NCBI RefSeq assembly: GCF_013394655.1
Contig: NZ_CP053351.1
Location: 992,001-1,056,000, forward strand
DNA: 64,000 bases
From: Winogradskyella schleiferi
GTDB lineage: Bacteria > Bacteroidota > Bacteroidia > Flavobacteriales > Flavobacteriaceae
Reading direction: 5' to 3'
In this document: piece after piece, positions 47,466-58,400 of the stretch
How the letters are laid out: every line of letters begins with the position of its first letter
How positions within the stretch are numbered: the first letter of the stretch is position 1
The notes under the pieces: model-generated
Databases searched by the model: none
Told to the model about the DNA's origin: nothing
The model's input: the letters and a program-made list of their open reading frames with translations, nothing else
Position numbers and translations under genes: made by a program

Positions 47466-47500
47466 TTAAACTATTTTTTTACAAAGGTAGAACATTAGTT

Positions 47501-48484
47501 TTACCAACGTTCATTTCTCCAATCCTTATGCTCATCATCAGTCAAAAACGTCCAAGCAATGAATCGGCTGACTTTTTGCCCTTGTCCCATTTCAATCGTT
47601 TTAACGTCGGTTGCATTTACTTTTTGTAAAATTTTATAGGTCGGTTTTAGGGTGGTTTCTTTCGAAATTAAACTCGTAAACCATAAGCATTGTTTTCCAA
47701 AATGCTTGCTTTCGTAAATCATGTCTTTTACAAAACGCGCTTCACCGCCTTTAGTCCAAAGTTCGTTATGTTGTCCACCAAAATTTAAAAGTGCTTTGTT
47801 TGGTCTTTTGCCCTTAAGGTTTTTCTGTTTTTTTAAACTTGCTTTTTGAGCTTCTTCGGCAGATGAATGAAAAGGAGGGTTACAAATTGTAAAATCCACT
47901 TTTTCTTCCGGTTTTAATATGTTGTAGAAAAAGTCATTGGATTTTTCTTGGCGTCTAATTTCCAAAGTCGACTTTAAACTGGAATTTCGCTGTTCAATTT
48001 CTTTAGCATTAGCAATCGCTGTTTCATCTGTGTCACTGCCTATAAATGACCAACCATATTCGTGCTGGCCAATAATTGGGTAAATACAATTAGCACCAAC
48101 ACCAATATCCAAGCCTTTAATGTGCTTGCCTTTCGGAATTTCGGAACCATTGCCTTTTAAAAGGTCAGCAATATTATGGATGTAATCTGCACGACCAGGA
48201 ATTGGTGGACACAGATAATGTTTAGGGATATCCCAATATTGTAAGCCATAATGATGAATTAATAACGCCTTGTTTAACGCTTTCACCGCATCAGGATTAA
48301 AAAAATCGATAGACTCATCTCCATATTTATTTGGCGCCACATACGCAGCCAATTTTGGAGAGCTCTTAATGAGTTTTTTAAAATTATAACGTTCTCTATG
48401 CTGACTTCTAGGGTGAAGTTCTGATTTTACTTTAGGGTGTTCTTTTTTCTTTTCCAACTTAAAAATTTTTTTGAGTTCTCTCAT
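47501..48484 (-). CDS. rlmF: 23S rRNA (adenine(1618)-N(6))-methyltransferase
   Basis: This 327-residue protein matches RlmF (YbiN) in length and sequence: LHPRSQHRERYNFKKLI near the start, the AdoMet-binding GLDIGVGANCIYPIIG (about 124-139), and the N6-adenine methyltransferase motif NPPF at 202-205. The RlmF-specific KGGEARFVKDMIYESKHFG and ISKETTLKP follow. It methylates A1618 of 23S rRNA. The start codon overlaps by 1 bp the stop of the outer-membrane protein gene upstream (48484), so the two are translated in a coupled way even though their roles differ. Confidence 0.95.
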   Translation of the reverse strand: MRELKKIFKLEKKKEHPKVKSELHPRSQHRERYNFKKLIKSSPKLAAYVAPNKYGDESIDFFNPDAVKALNKALLIHHYGLQYWDIPKHYLCPPIPGRADYIHNIADLLKGNGSEIPKGKHIKGLDIGVGANCIYPIIGQHEYGWSFIGSDTDETAIANAKEIEQRNSSLKSTLEIRRQEKSNDFFYNILKPEEKVDFTICNPPFHSSAEEAQKASLKKQKNLKGKRPNKALLNFGGQHNELWTKGGEARFVKDMIYESKHFGKQCLWFTSLISKETTLKPTYKILQKVNATDVKTIEMGQGQKVSRFIAWTFLTDDEHKDWRNERW

Positions 48485-49221
48485 TATAATATGAGACCAA
48501 CTCCAAGATTAACAGTCATCGGTTCTTTTTCATTCTTAAATTCCACATATTGACTAATATCAGAATTCGTATCGTTATTCTTAATAGCTTTGATGTATTG
48601 GTTAATTTTTAAAAGAACGAATCCTTTTTTACTGGAAGAAAAAGTTATGCTTTTCTTTAATTGTAAGAAAGCTCCAAAACTTACAGAATTATAATTATCC
48701 TTGAGGTCTTTTTCATAGTCAATAGAGATATTATTATAGACAAGTGGGTCGTTTGGGTCAATGAAATCGATTCTTGATGAATCCACATTGCTATCGCCTT
48801 TTTCTTTTGCTGAAACTGTAAAATTTGCAAATGTTCCAATTCCGAACTGATAAGATTTGTCATTTCCGAAATGAAAGTTGAAATTTATAGGTGTTTGAAT
48901 TTGGTGTATATTCCTATTTCCTTTGTAGGTCACATATCCTATTTTATCTTCAATTGAAAATCTATCCAGATAATACCCAATACCAAAATCTATTGAGCTT
49001 TTTTCGCTTATAGAATAGTTTATGCTTGGTAATATAAAAACACCGATATTTATGGACGATTTTATTTCTGGACTACCAGAAACGTTTGAATTGGTTAGCT
49101 CACTAGTTTTTGGAACAGATAATGTTGGTCCTAGAGCTAATTGAAAATCTATAGTATTAACTTGTGAATATAATTGGGTAAATAAACAGGTTAGAAGTAT
49201 AAATAAAATTTTTTGTTTCAT
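48484..49221 (-). CDS. Putative outer-membrane beta-barrel protein
   Basis: The 245-residue product starts MKQKILFILLTCLFTQLYSQ, a signal peptide ending in SQ; this ATG was preferred to an upstream in-frame start that would add a non-hydrophobic extension. The rest alternates polar and hydrophobic residues with Gly-rich turns (LALGPTLSV, SSIDFGIGYYLDRF, YQFGIGTFANFTV) and ends VNLGVGLIL, the pattern of an eight-strand porin-like barrel. Nothing identifies a specific ligand. Its TAA overlaps the rlmF ATG by 1 bp, so the genes are co-transcribed. Confidence 0.7.
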   Translation of the reverse strand: MKQKILFILLTCLFTQLYSQVNTIDFQLALGPTLSVPKTSELTNSNVSGSPEIKSSINIGVFILPSINYSISEKSSIDFGIGYYLDRFSIEDKIGYVTYKGNRNIHQIQTPINFNFHFGNDKSYQFGIGTFANFTVSAKEKGDSNVDSSRIDFIDPNDPLVYNNISIDYEKDLKDNYNSVSFGAFLQLKKSITFSSSKKGFVLLKINQYIKAIKNNDTNSDISQYVEFKNEKEPMTVNLGVGLIL

Positions 49222-49370
49222 AGTTTGATTCTGCGATTTGTGACAAAGAGTTCGACAAAAGTAAACCAAAAGAAAATGATAATACTTAATTGTAATTTCA
49301 AATTATGGCAAAAAAAAAGATATTAGGTTATTGAGTTATTCAGACGAACTTTAACTAAACGACCCAAATG

Positions 49371-50048
49371 TTAATCCACTTTCTTAAAACGTAATATTTC
49401 ATTTCCATCTGTATTCAGCAGAATTAAAGTTAATCCGTCTTTTTTGTAGCTTGCTGTTTCGTTGAGAGCCTTATCGTAACGATCTGAAATCGTCATGTCA
49501 GCACACATTTTTCTTGTGGTAGCAATGGCACCAAATTCAATAGTGTTCGATTTTATCGATTTAATCTGTCCATTGTAATTATTGCAACCATTGAATCCAA
49601 AAACTCGCATTTCTGTAGTGTTTATTTCAAGCGTTGGCGCATTGGTTTTGGCAATTTCTTCGCCGTTAATATGTGTTGCCACCCAAATATCGTGAATTGC
49701 CATTTTTGGATCTGATTTCTTTTCTAATACTTCAACAAGATCGTATTGAATTGAAGACGCATCAGCCGGCACCTCTTTTGCATCCAATTCTGTTTCTGTT
49801 ACTTCAATTTTTTGAAGAAATCCAGGTTCAAAAGTGAAGCCATTTATTGTTGAATAAAAATTAGACCAATCTGCGTTTTCGTGGTCGTCTGCTTTTGTGA
49901 CTTGCAGGCATTTTGCTTTTCCTAAGCCAGCATCACAATATACTTTTGCGCTGTTGACCCAATAGGTTGCTGTTGTATGTTTTGTGGAGCCACAAGAAGA
50001 CATCATAAGGATTAATGAAAGAATTGCGAATGATTTAAATATGGTCAT
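49371..50048 (-). CDS. Lipoprotein with DUF4377 and META (HslJ-like) domains
   Basis: This 225-residue lipoprotein starts MTIFKSFAILSLILMMSSCG with a lipobox MSSC. The N-terminal half (YWVNSAKVYCDAGLGKAKCL and WSNFYSTINGFTFEPGF, then YDLVEVLEKK) fits DUF4377, which is known for two cysteines. The C-terminal half (IWVATHINGEEIAKTNAPTL, RVFGFNGCNNYNGQI, ATTRKMCADM, LNETASYKKDGLTLILLN) is a META domain as in HslJ. Both types occur in envelope stress or protein-quality roles, and this order is frequent in Flavobacteria. Function is not established. Confidence 0.82.
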   Translation of the reverse strand: MTIFKSFAILSLILMMSSCGSTKHTTATYWVNSAKVYCDAGLGKAKCLQVTKADDHENADWSNFYSTINGFTFEPGFLQKIEVTETELDAKEVPADASSIQYDLVEVLEKKSDPKMAIHDIWVATHINGEEIAKTNAPTLEINTTEMRVFGFNGCNNYNGQIKSIKSNTIEFGAIATTRKMCADMTISDRYDKALNETASYKKDGLTLILLNTDGNEILRFKKVD

Positions 50049-50119
50049 AATTATGTGTTTGTTTAATTGACTTCATGATTTTCAAAAGCCCTGCCAATAC
50101 AATTTATGAAACGTTAAAA

Positions 50120-50905
50120 CTAAGCCAATTCTCCTATGATGTATAGGTAATCGCCCAATTCATTTGCGTAAGATTTTATAATCTCATCTATTTTTCCGTT
50201 GTCAATATCTTTTCGTAATGCGGTTAAACCTTTTTCAACTTCCTCAATATTAGCCAAAGCACTAAAAGATGAAATACCATGTCTTATACTTTCGTCAAAA
50301 TACAATTCTGGGTTTTGTTTGCCACAGTACAAAAACTGATCTTTCAAATTGGGTTTTATACTGTAGGTTTCGGTCTTTGTAATTTTTAAATTTGAAAGTT
50401 GCATCGCATTTTCAACAGCTTCAAGTGATGGCATTTGGGTTATGGAATCTTTTAACATTTTCGGGAAATAATGATTGAGCCAATAACCCTTCATTTGATT
50501 TGGAGTAGAAGTAAAAATGACAATTTTACCAGCAGGTTTTAAAATATAGGCTAATTCTGAAAATGCTCTTGTCAAATTGGTCCAATGATGAATTGTCAAA
50601 GTTGCTAAAATTCCATCGATACTTTTTTGAGGTAAATCTGTTTTTTCAGCGGAACCAATTTTCCAATCGATAGCTGGGTTTTTGGCTTGTGCTTTTTGAA
50701 GCATTTCGATTGAGGGATCTATTCCAATAAAATGAAACCCTTTATTATGAAGTGCATTCGTATAATTACCAGTGCCACAACCAATATCCAAATACAAACC
50801 CTCTTTTTTCGGATTGAGATGTTTTACTAATTGTTCCGTCAAATACGGATCTGCTTTTCTGGTTTGGTTGTAATTGATTCCTATTTGGTTGTATTTGGTT
50901 GACAT
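50120..50905 (-). CDS. Class I SAM-dependent methyltransferase
   Basis: The 261-residue cytosolic enzyme starts MSTKYNQIGINYNQTRKADP and has the AdoMet motif LYLDIGCGTGNYT (about 37-49), the acidic-loop FIGIDPSIEMLQKAQAKNP, ILATLTIHHWTNLTRAFSEL and KPAGKIVIFTSTPNQMKGYW. The overall shape is that of small-molecule methyltransferases of the UbiE/COQ5 type, but no substrate is apparent. It begins 12 bp after the pyruvate carboxylase gene, so it is probably read from the same transcript; this does not prove a functional link. Confidence 0.88.
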   Translation of the reverse strand: MSTKYNQIGINYNQTRKADPYLTEQLVKHLNPKKEGLYLDIGCGTGNYTNALHNKGFHFIGIDPSIEMLQKAQAKNPAIDWKIGSAEKTDLPQKSIDGILATLTIHHWTNLTRAFSELAYILKPAGKIVIFTSTPNQMKGYWLNHYFPKMLKDSITQMPSLEAVENAMQLSNLKITKTETYSIKPNLKDQFLYCGKQNPELYFDESIRHGISSFSALANIEEVEKGLTALRKDIDNGKIDEIIKSYANELGDYLYIIGELA

Positions 50906-50917
50906 AAATTGAATTTC

Positions 50918-53900
50918 TCACTCAAAGGTAACAATCAAATCATCCTGTTTAACCATACTTCCTTCATTTAAAGTAATCGATTTTACTTTTCCAGATTTAT
51001 GAGCCGTTACAGTCGTTTCCATTTTCATGGCTTCAATGACAAACAAAGGATCATCTTCTTTGACTTTTGTGCCTTTTTTAACTAAAACTTTATAAAGCGA
51101 CCCTTGTAAAGGCGCACCTATTTGATTGCTATCTTCGGGATTTATTTTTACATTTTCTACCTTTTTAATATTCAAAGACGTATCAAAAATTTCAACAAAG
51201 CGGTTTTCACCATTCACTTTAAAGAATACGGTTCGCATGCCTTCATCATTAGGGTAACTTACTGAAAGTAATTTTACAATAATTGTTTTTCCAGGCTCCA
51301 ATGTTATGTTTGTTTCCTCTTGACGTTTCATGCCGAAGAAGAAATCTTTGGTTGGAATCAAGGCAACATTACCGTAACGCTTATAGTTTTCATGAGCTTT
51401 TTCAAAAACTTTTGGATAGAGCATATAGGATAAAAAATCTTCCATTTCAATAGCCCTTGTAAAGCCTTGTTGGAATTTCTTTTTAAAATCCGCATATTCT
51501 TTTGTGAAATCCACAGGTTCTAAATGCGCATTTGGTCGGTCTGTGTAAGCGTCTCTATTTTTGAGTATAATTTTTTGTAGTTTCTTCGGAAAGCCTCCAA
51601 CAGGTTGTCCTAAATCGCCTTTAAAGAAATTAATCACCGATTCTGGAAACGAAATGGAATCGCCGCGTTCCATCACATCATCTGGTGTTAAATTGTTGGT
51701 TACCATAAAGATAGCCATATCTCCAACGACCTTAGAACTTGGAGTCACTTTAATTAAATTGCCGAACATGGCATTGACCTGAGCATACATTTTTTTAACC
51801 TCGTCAAAGCGATCTCCTAAACCTAAGGCAATGGCTTGTGGTCGTAAATTTGAATATTGACCACCCGGAATTTCATGTTGATACACTTCTGCAGTTCCAG
51901 CTTTTAAACCAGATTCAAATGGATAATACATTTCGCGTGTATCTTCCCAATAATTTGAAAACTGATTTAAGGAATTCATATCAAAATCATGTGCGCGTTC
52001 TTGGCCTTTCATCATTTCAACAACGCTATTAAAATTCGGTTGTGAAGTGAGTCCAGAAAGTCCACCAAGGGCGACATCAACGACATCAACACCAGCTTCA
52101 ATCGCTTTTAAATAGGTGGCAGTTTGTAAAGAAGAGGTGTCATGGGTATGCAAATGAACAGGAATGTTCAACGTATCTTTAAGTGCAGAAACCAATTCTG
52201 TAGCTGCGTAAGGCTTAAGCAATCCTGCCATATCTTTTATAGCGATCATGTGGGCACCAGCATTTTCCAAATCCTTGGCGAGTTGTGTATAATATTTTAG
52301 ATTGTATTTGGTTTCTTTTGGGTCCAAAATATCGCCTGTATAACTGATGGCAGCTTGGGCAATGCCATGTGTGTTGTTTCTCACATAATTAATACTTGGT
52401 TCCATGGCTTTTATCCAGTTCAGTGAGTCGAAAATTCTAAAAATATCAACACCATTCTCCCAAGATTTTTCGACGAATTTTTCAATCAAATTATCTGGAT
52501 AGGCTTTATAGCCCACACCATTTGAGCCACGTAACAACATTTGAAACAATATATTCGGTACTGCTTTACGCAATTCCCTTAATCGTGTCCATGGACTTTC
52601 ATGCAGAAAACGTAAACACACATCAAAAGTTGCGCCTCCCCAAACTTCCATGCTAAAGGTATTGGGATGGTTTTTTGCAAAACTTTCAGCCACTTTCAAC
52701 ATGTCGTAACTTCGCATACGTGTGGCCAAAAGGGATTGGTGTGCATCTCGCATCGTTGTATCCGTATAATGTATTTTTTTATCATCCATTAACCATTGGC
52801 AAAAGGCTTCTGGACCAAGTTCAGTCAGTGAATCTTTAGTGCCTTTGGGAAATGCATCCGATCGTTTGTACTTTGGAACTTTTGCTGTTCTAAATACTTT
52901 GTCTTTATCGATGTTTGTAACGTCTGAATTTCCATTGACTATAACTTCGGCAAGGAAATTAACAGCCTTTGAAGTTCGGTCTTGTGGCAGTTTTATTTCG
53001 AATAAAGAAGGTGTATTCTGGATGAAATTCACGGTTACTTTTCCCGCTTTGAACGTGTCATGTAAAATCACATTCTGCAGAAAATGAATATTGGTTTTTA
53101 CACCTCTAATTCTAAACTCTTTTAAGGCACGTACCATTTTTCTAACGGCTCCATCGAGTGTTCGTCCTTGAGCAGAAACTTTCACGAGCATAGAATCGAA
53201 AAATGGGCTTACATTATAGCCTTGATATATGCTGCCAGCGTCCAAACGAATTCCCATTCCTGAGGCACTTCTATAGGTTGTGATATTTCCATAATCTGGT
53301 GTGAAATTGTTTTCTGGATCTTCGGTGGTTAATCGACATTGTAACGCAAAACCATTGGTTTCTATAGAGGCTTGTTCGTAAATTTTTATTTGTTGGTCAG
53401 ATAATTTGTAGCCACCAGCAATGAATATTTGTGTCTTAACCAAGTCTATACCAGTAACCATTTCGGTAACGGTATGCTCAACTTGAATTCTAGGGTTGAC
53501 TTCAATAAAATAGATATTGTCTTGTTGGTCGACTAAAAATTCAACTGTTCCTATGTTGTTATAGTTGACTTCTGAAGTGATGGCTACCGCATATTTGTAA
53601 AGCGCATCTTTTACGTTTTGGGGTACGTTATAAGAAGGTGCGACTTCGACTACTTTTTGATGACGACGTTGCACTGAACAATCACGTTCAAAAAGATGAC
53701 GAATATTGCCATGTCTGTCTGCTACAATCTGAACTTCAATATGTTTTGGGTTTTCAACATACTTTTCTAAAAACATGGTATCATCGCCAAAAGCGTTTAA
53801 AGCTTCATTTCGTGCTGAATCAAAATTTTGTTCTAAATCTGAGTTATTTCGAACCACACGCATACCACGACCTCCACCTCCAGAAGCGGCTTTTAGCATC

Positions 53901-54370
53901 AACGGGTAACCAATGGAATTAGCTTCAGAAATAGCGATTTTTAAAGACGTAAGGCTTTTTTTGTTACTTTCAATTATTGGAACGTTACATTTTACAGCAA
54001 TTTGTTTAGCAGTAATTTTATCACCTAGTGCATCCATAACTTCAGGATCGGGACCTATGAAAATGATGTCGTTTTCGGCACATCGTCTTGCGAATTCAGA
54101 ATTCTCGGATAAAAAACCATAACCAGGATGTATAGCATCTACATTTTTTTCTTTTGCCAATGCCACAATTTCTTCAATATCCAGATAAGGTTTTAGTGGT
54201 GCGTTGTCCTCGCCAATTTGATAGGACTCGTCAGCCTTATTTCTATGTTGCGAATAGCGATCTTCGTAAGTGTAAATAGCAACTGTAGCAATATTAAGTT
54301 CTGCACACGCCCTTAAAACACGAATGGCAATTTCACTTCGATTGGCAACTAATATTTTTTTGATTTTCAT
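50918..54370 (-). CDS. pyc: Pyruvate carboxylase
   Basis: This 1150-residue single-chain enzyme makes oxaloacetate from pyruvate, bicarbonate and ATP. The biotin-carboxylase domain (about 1-450) starts KIKKILVANRSEIAIRVLRA and contains the ATP-grasp loop KAASGGGGRGMR and EVNPRIQVEHTVTE. The carboxyltransferase domain (about 530-830) contains YTDTTMRDAHQSLLATRMRS, AIKDMAGLLKPY (carbamylated Lys) and VHLHTHDTSSLQ. An allosteric or tetramer region and the biotinyl domain follow, with the biotin Lys1116 in VIEAMKMETT. It is full length with no break. It supplies oxaloacetate for the TCA cycle and gluconeogenesis, including growth on glycerol from the glp genes in this window. Confidence 0.97.
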   Translation of the reverse strand: MKIKKILVANRSEIAIRVLRACAELNIATVAIYTYEDRYSQHRNKADESYQIGEDNAPLKPYLDIEEIVALAKEKNVDAIHPGYGFLSENSEFARRCAENDIIFIGPDPEVMDALGDKITAKQIAVKCNVPIIESNKKSLTSLKIAISEANSIGYPLMLKAASGGGGRGMRVVRNNSDLEQNFDSARNEALNAFGDDTMFLEKYVENPKHIEVQIVADRHGNIRHLFERDCSVQRRHQKVVEVAPSYNVPQNVKDALYKYAVAITSEVNYNNIGTVEFLVDQQDNIYFIEVNPRIQVEHTVTEMVTGIDLVKTQIFIAGGYKLSDQQIKIYEQASIETNGFALQCRLTTEDPENNFTPDYGNITTYRSASGMGIRLDAGSIYQGYNVSPFFDSMLVKVSAQGRTLDGAVRKMVRALKEFRIRGVKTNIHFLQNVILHDTFKAGKVTVNFIQNTPSLFEIKLPQDRTSKAVNFLAEVIVNGNSDVTNIDKDKVFRTAKVPKYKRSDAFPKGTKDSLTELGPEAFCQWLMDDKKIHYTDTTMRDAHQSLLATRMRSYDMLKVAESFAKNHPNTFSMEVWGGATFDVCLRFLHESPWTRLRELRKAVPNILFQMLLRGSNGVGYKAYPDNLIEKFVEKSWENGVDIFRIFDSLNWIKAMEPSINYVRNNTHGIAQAAISYTGDILDPKETKYNLKYYTQLAKDLENAGAHMIAIKDMAGLLKPYAATELVSALKDTLNIPVHLHTHDTSSLQTATYLKAIEAGVDVVDVALGGLSGLTSQPNFNSVVEMMKGQERAHDFDMNSLNQFSNYWEDTREMYYPFESGLKAGTAEVYQHEIPGGQYSNLRPQAIALGLGDRFDEVKKMYAQVNAMFGNLIKVTPSSKVVGDMAIFMVTNNLTPDDVMERGDSISFPESVINFFKGDLGQPVGGFPKKLQKIILKNRDAYTDRPNAHLEPVDFTKEYADFKKKFQQGFTRAIEMEDFLSYMLYPKVFEKAHENYKRYGNVALIPTKDFFFGMKRQEETNITLEPGKTIIVKLLSVSYPNDEGMRTVFFKVNGENRFVEIFDTSLNIKKVENVKINPEDSNQIGAPLQGSLYKVLVKKGTKVKEDDPLFVIEAMKMETTVTAHKSGKVKSITLNEGSMVKQDDLIVTFE

Positions 54371-54591
54371 GGTTGGAACTATATGATGGTTGTGTTATAA
54401 ACTTTAAATTATTGTAGTGATTTTCAAATATAAGAAAGACTTACTATAACGTTTTCGTGAAAGCTAATTATTTTATTAAAAGCTGTGTTTTAAATGTTTA
54501 TATAATAGTTGAAAAGTTGAATAAAGTCCTTGATCTGAGTCATTTTTCAAATAAATCCGATAAGAACAGGAAGCAATCTGTCTATAACTGC

Positions 54592-55227
54592 TTATTGGAG
54601 AAAAAACTTTAAACGTTTTTTTAAACTTAGAGGTAAAGCGTCATTGTCAAGTACTAGACGAATGTGATCCATGTTCTTATTTTTAGCATAAAGCAATTCA
54701 AAAAAATGAAAAATAGAAACGCTATCTTTAGAACGTTCAACTAAGTTAAAAGAATCTCCAGTTTTGACATTACCTTCTTCTAAAACACGGATATAAGTTC
54801 CAGAATAACCATGGTCTATAAATTGTTGTAAGACACTTTCTGAACCAAATTTATAAGCGAATTTAAAACAAGGTTCTCGAGGCTGCGTGATTTGTACCAA
54901 AGCCTTACCTAATTTGTAAATATCTCCAATAAATAATTGTTTCTCGTCTAAATCTTCAATCGTTAAGTTTTCGCCTAGCATACCATAGGTCCAATCTAAG
55001 TGAGGATATAATTCTTGCCAATACGGATAATGATTTGAAGAAAATAAATAGCCTGCTTTAAATTCACCGCCATGAACCTTTCGGTCTGAAACTTCATCAC
55101 CTCTTACTTCATCTTTTCCTAAATATATTGGAACGTCAGTTGGCTTTTTATAAATACCAGTTGTAACCTCTTCGCCATTCCAAAGGAATTTGGTGGGTTG
55201 TGCTATGTTGGTGGAAATGACTTTCAT
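54592..55227 (-). CDS. MOSC domain protein
   Basis: The 211-residue protein shows the MOSC fold: KVISTNIAQPTKFLWNGEEV, VRGDEVSDRKVHGG, YGMLGENLTIEDL and the conserved Cys120 in TQPREPCFKFAYKFG. The C-terminal helical tail ALPLSLKKRLKFFLQ matches the 3-alpha extension of the YiiM type. MOSC proteins bind molybdenum cofactor sulfur through the conserved Cys and in YiiM-like cases act in detoxification of N-hydroxylated compounds with molybdenum cofactor. No other molybdopterin gene is seen here. It is a single gene, divergent from the beta-helix gene. Confidence 0.9.
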   Translation of the reverse strand: MKVISTNIAQPTKFLWNGEEVTTGIYKKPTDVPIYLGKDEVRGDEVSDRKVHGGEFKAGYLFSSNHYPYWQELYPHLDWTYGMLGENLTIEDLDEKQLFIGDIYKLGKALVQITQPREPCFKFAYKFGSESVLQQFIDHGYSGTYIRVLEEGNVKTGDSFNLVERSKDSVSIFHFFELLYAKNKNMDHIRLVLDNDALPLSLKKRLKFFLQ

Positions 55228-55444
55228 CCCTTAAAAGTATAAAAAATAATATTATCAATAGTATCTATTATTTGTTATTGAAACGATAATAAATTGTTGA
55301 TTAAATTTTCAATTTGACGATAATATTTGTTAAGAAAATGTTAAAGTAAAATTTTCTCAAAACCCGACTATAGAATTTATCGTAGGTATTGATGTCTTGC
55401 CCAAAAGACGCAAAAATTAACCTTCAAATTAAAAACTAATCAAC

Positions 55445-58400
55445 ATGAAAAACAGAATTACGCTAGTTATTGCATTCGCAATGACTTTTTTTATTTCAAC
55501 CTCTTCATTTGCCCAAGTAGTTACTAGTGGAGCAGATGATGGAACTGACGGAACATTGCGAAACGAAATCGCAGATACACCAGCTGGTGGAACAATTATT
55601 TTTGATCCAGCTGTAACAACAGTAACTTTGATGAGTGAACTGTTGATCAATAAAGAACTAATAATTAATGGGACTTCCTTAACGATTGATGCCAATGGCA
55701 ATGGCAGAATTTTTAATGTCACTTCTGGTCCTTTAGAATTAAATGGCTTAACATTGACTAATGGACTTGCAGCTGATGGCGGTGGTATTTATATAACCTA
55801 CGCAACAGTTACAATAAATGATTGTATTATTAATGGAAACACTGCAAATGGGGCTTCTGGTTCTGGTGGTGGAATTTTCAATGATGTTGGAGGTATTTTG
55901 GTAGTTAATAATTCTGAAATTTCAAACAATACGGCTAATCGCGCTGGTGGAGGTATTGAAGACAATTCTGGTGTAGGACTGGCAATAACGTTAAATAATG
56001 TAATTCTTGATAATAATAACGCTGGTGTTGCACCAGCAACGGCTGCTCCAGGAAATGGTGGTGGTTTACATATTACAGGAGCAGGTGATGTGAATATTTC
56101 CGGAGGAACAGCTTCTGGAAATACTGCTGCTAAAGAAGGCGGTGGACTTTGGAATGGAACCGGTATCATGACAGTAACTGGAACAACTATTTCTGAAAAT
56201 TCTGCCATTGGTGATGCTACTGGTGGAGGTGGAATTTTCAATAATGGAGGAACTGTTAATATAGATAACACAACAAACTTAACAGGAAACATGGCTATTG
56301 GAGCAACGCCTGGTGGACGTGGAGGAGCAATTTTCAATAGTACAGATGGAATTTTAAACTTAGCCAATGGATTAGCGATCACGGGCAACTACGCAAGTAG
56401 AGCAGGTGGTGCGATTGAGGATAGTTCAAATGGCACTTTACTGCTGTCAGGTGTTACACTAACAGGCAATTCTGCTGGTGTTGATATTGGTTTAGGATCA
56501 ATGGCAAATCCAGGTAATGGTGGAGGAGTTCATTTATCGGGTACTACAAATGCAACAGTATCAGGTTTCTCAACAGTTTCAAATAATGTCGCTGCCTCAG
56601 AAGGTGGAGGTCTTTGGAATAATATGGGAACTATGGATGTAAGTTCAACATTTATGGATGCTAACATTGCTTCCGGAGATGATCCGGATCATGGTGGTGG
56701 TGCAATCTATAATAATGGTGGTACATTGATAGTAGGTAATGCCGCAGCAATTTCTAATAATGTTGCCGATGGAACTTCTGGTTCTGGTGGAGCTATATTG
56801 AGCACTGATGGTGACGTAACAATTACAGATGCAGTTATTGCTTTTAATAGATCTAACCGTGCAGGTGGAGCGATTGAGGTTGTTGATGGATCAATTACAT
56901 TTTCTGGAAACTTCAATGTAAGTGATAATAATACAGGTGTAGCGCCAGCGGTTGCTAGCCCAGGAAATGGTGGAGCATTGCACATAAGTGGTACTGCAAC
57001 TGCAATGATAACAGGTGGTAATATGAATAGCAATGTTGCTGCCAAAGAAGGTGGTGCATTGTGGAATAGTACTGGGACTATGACTGTTGATGGAACTATT
57101 ATTGATGGAAACACGGCAAGTGGGCTAGCAGCTGACGATGGTGGTGGAGGTATCTTTAACAATGGAGGAACATTGATTGTTCAAAATGCAACTGAAATCA
57201 CCAATAATGTGGCTGATGGATCTTCAGGTTCTGGTGGTGGAATTCAAAATGTTTCTGGTGGGTCAGTGTCTGTTTCAGATTCATCTATAACTGGAAATAC
57301 ATCAAATAGAGCTGGTGGTGGAATTGAAGATAATTCTACAATGGCATCTGGAACATTAACATTAACAAATGTTACTTTAGATAATAATATTACAAGTTCT
57401 GCACCTGGAAATGGCGGTGGTTTACATATTACTGGTCCAGGTAATGCAACAATTACTGGTGGAACAACAAACGGAAATACCGCTGCCAATGAAGGCGGTG
57501 GATTATGGAATGGTTCAGGTGTAATGACTGTTATTGACCATACTGTAGATGGTAATACTGCCTCTGGAAACGATGCTGAAACTGCAGGAGCCGCTGGTGG
57601 TGGAGGTATCTACAATGAAGGCGGAACACTTGATATATCTGGTTCAACCATGATTACTAATAACATTGCAGATGGCGCACAATCAACAGGTGGTGGAATT
57701 TTAAATGCAGCAGGAACACTGACTGCAAATGGAATCACAATCATGGATAATACATCTAACCGCGCAGGTGGTGGAATCGAGGCTAATGGAGGTGGAGCGG
57801 TAACGCTTACTAACGTTAACTTAGATTCAAACGACACAGGAGTTGTAACCGGAATGGGCGCACCAGGAAATGGTGGTGGACTTCACATCAGTGGGAGCAG
57901 TACAGTAAATATTACAGGAGGAACTGTAAATATGAACACTGCAGCTACTGAAGGAGGTGGACTTTGGAATGGTTCAGGAACAATGACTGTAGATGGTTCC
58001 ACTATTAATTTGAATGTTGCTTCAGGTAATGACGCTGCCGATGGTGGTGGTGGAATCTTCAATAATGGCGGTACTCTGATAGTTCAAAATGGAGCCACAA
58101 TAAGCAATAATATAGCTGATGGAACTGCTGGTTCTGGTGGTGGAATATTCAGTATTTCAGGTGCTGTAACAGTTGATAATTCAAACATTGAGTTCAACTC
58201 TGCAAATCGTGCAGGTGGTGGCGTTGAGATTGTTGACGGTACAGCGGACTTTTTAAATGATACGAACCTTTTAAACAACGACGTTAATGGCTCGGCAGGG
58301 ACACCAGCACCTGGAAATGGTGGTGGATTTCATGTCACTGGAGGTGCCGCTGTGGTGACATTTACTGGTGGCTCAGTATTTGGAAATGAAGCTGCCAGTG

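Noticed and set aside
55798..56388. Series of minus-strand open frames along the beta-helix gene
   Set aside because: They repeat with the sense repeats, give Pro/Ile/Val-rich products, and have no family features; they are antisense shadows.
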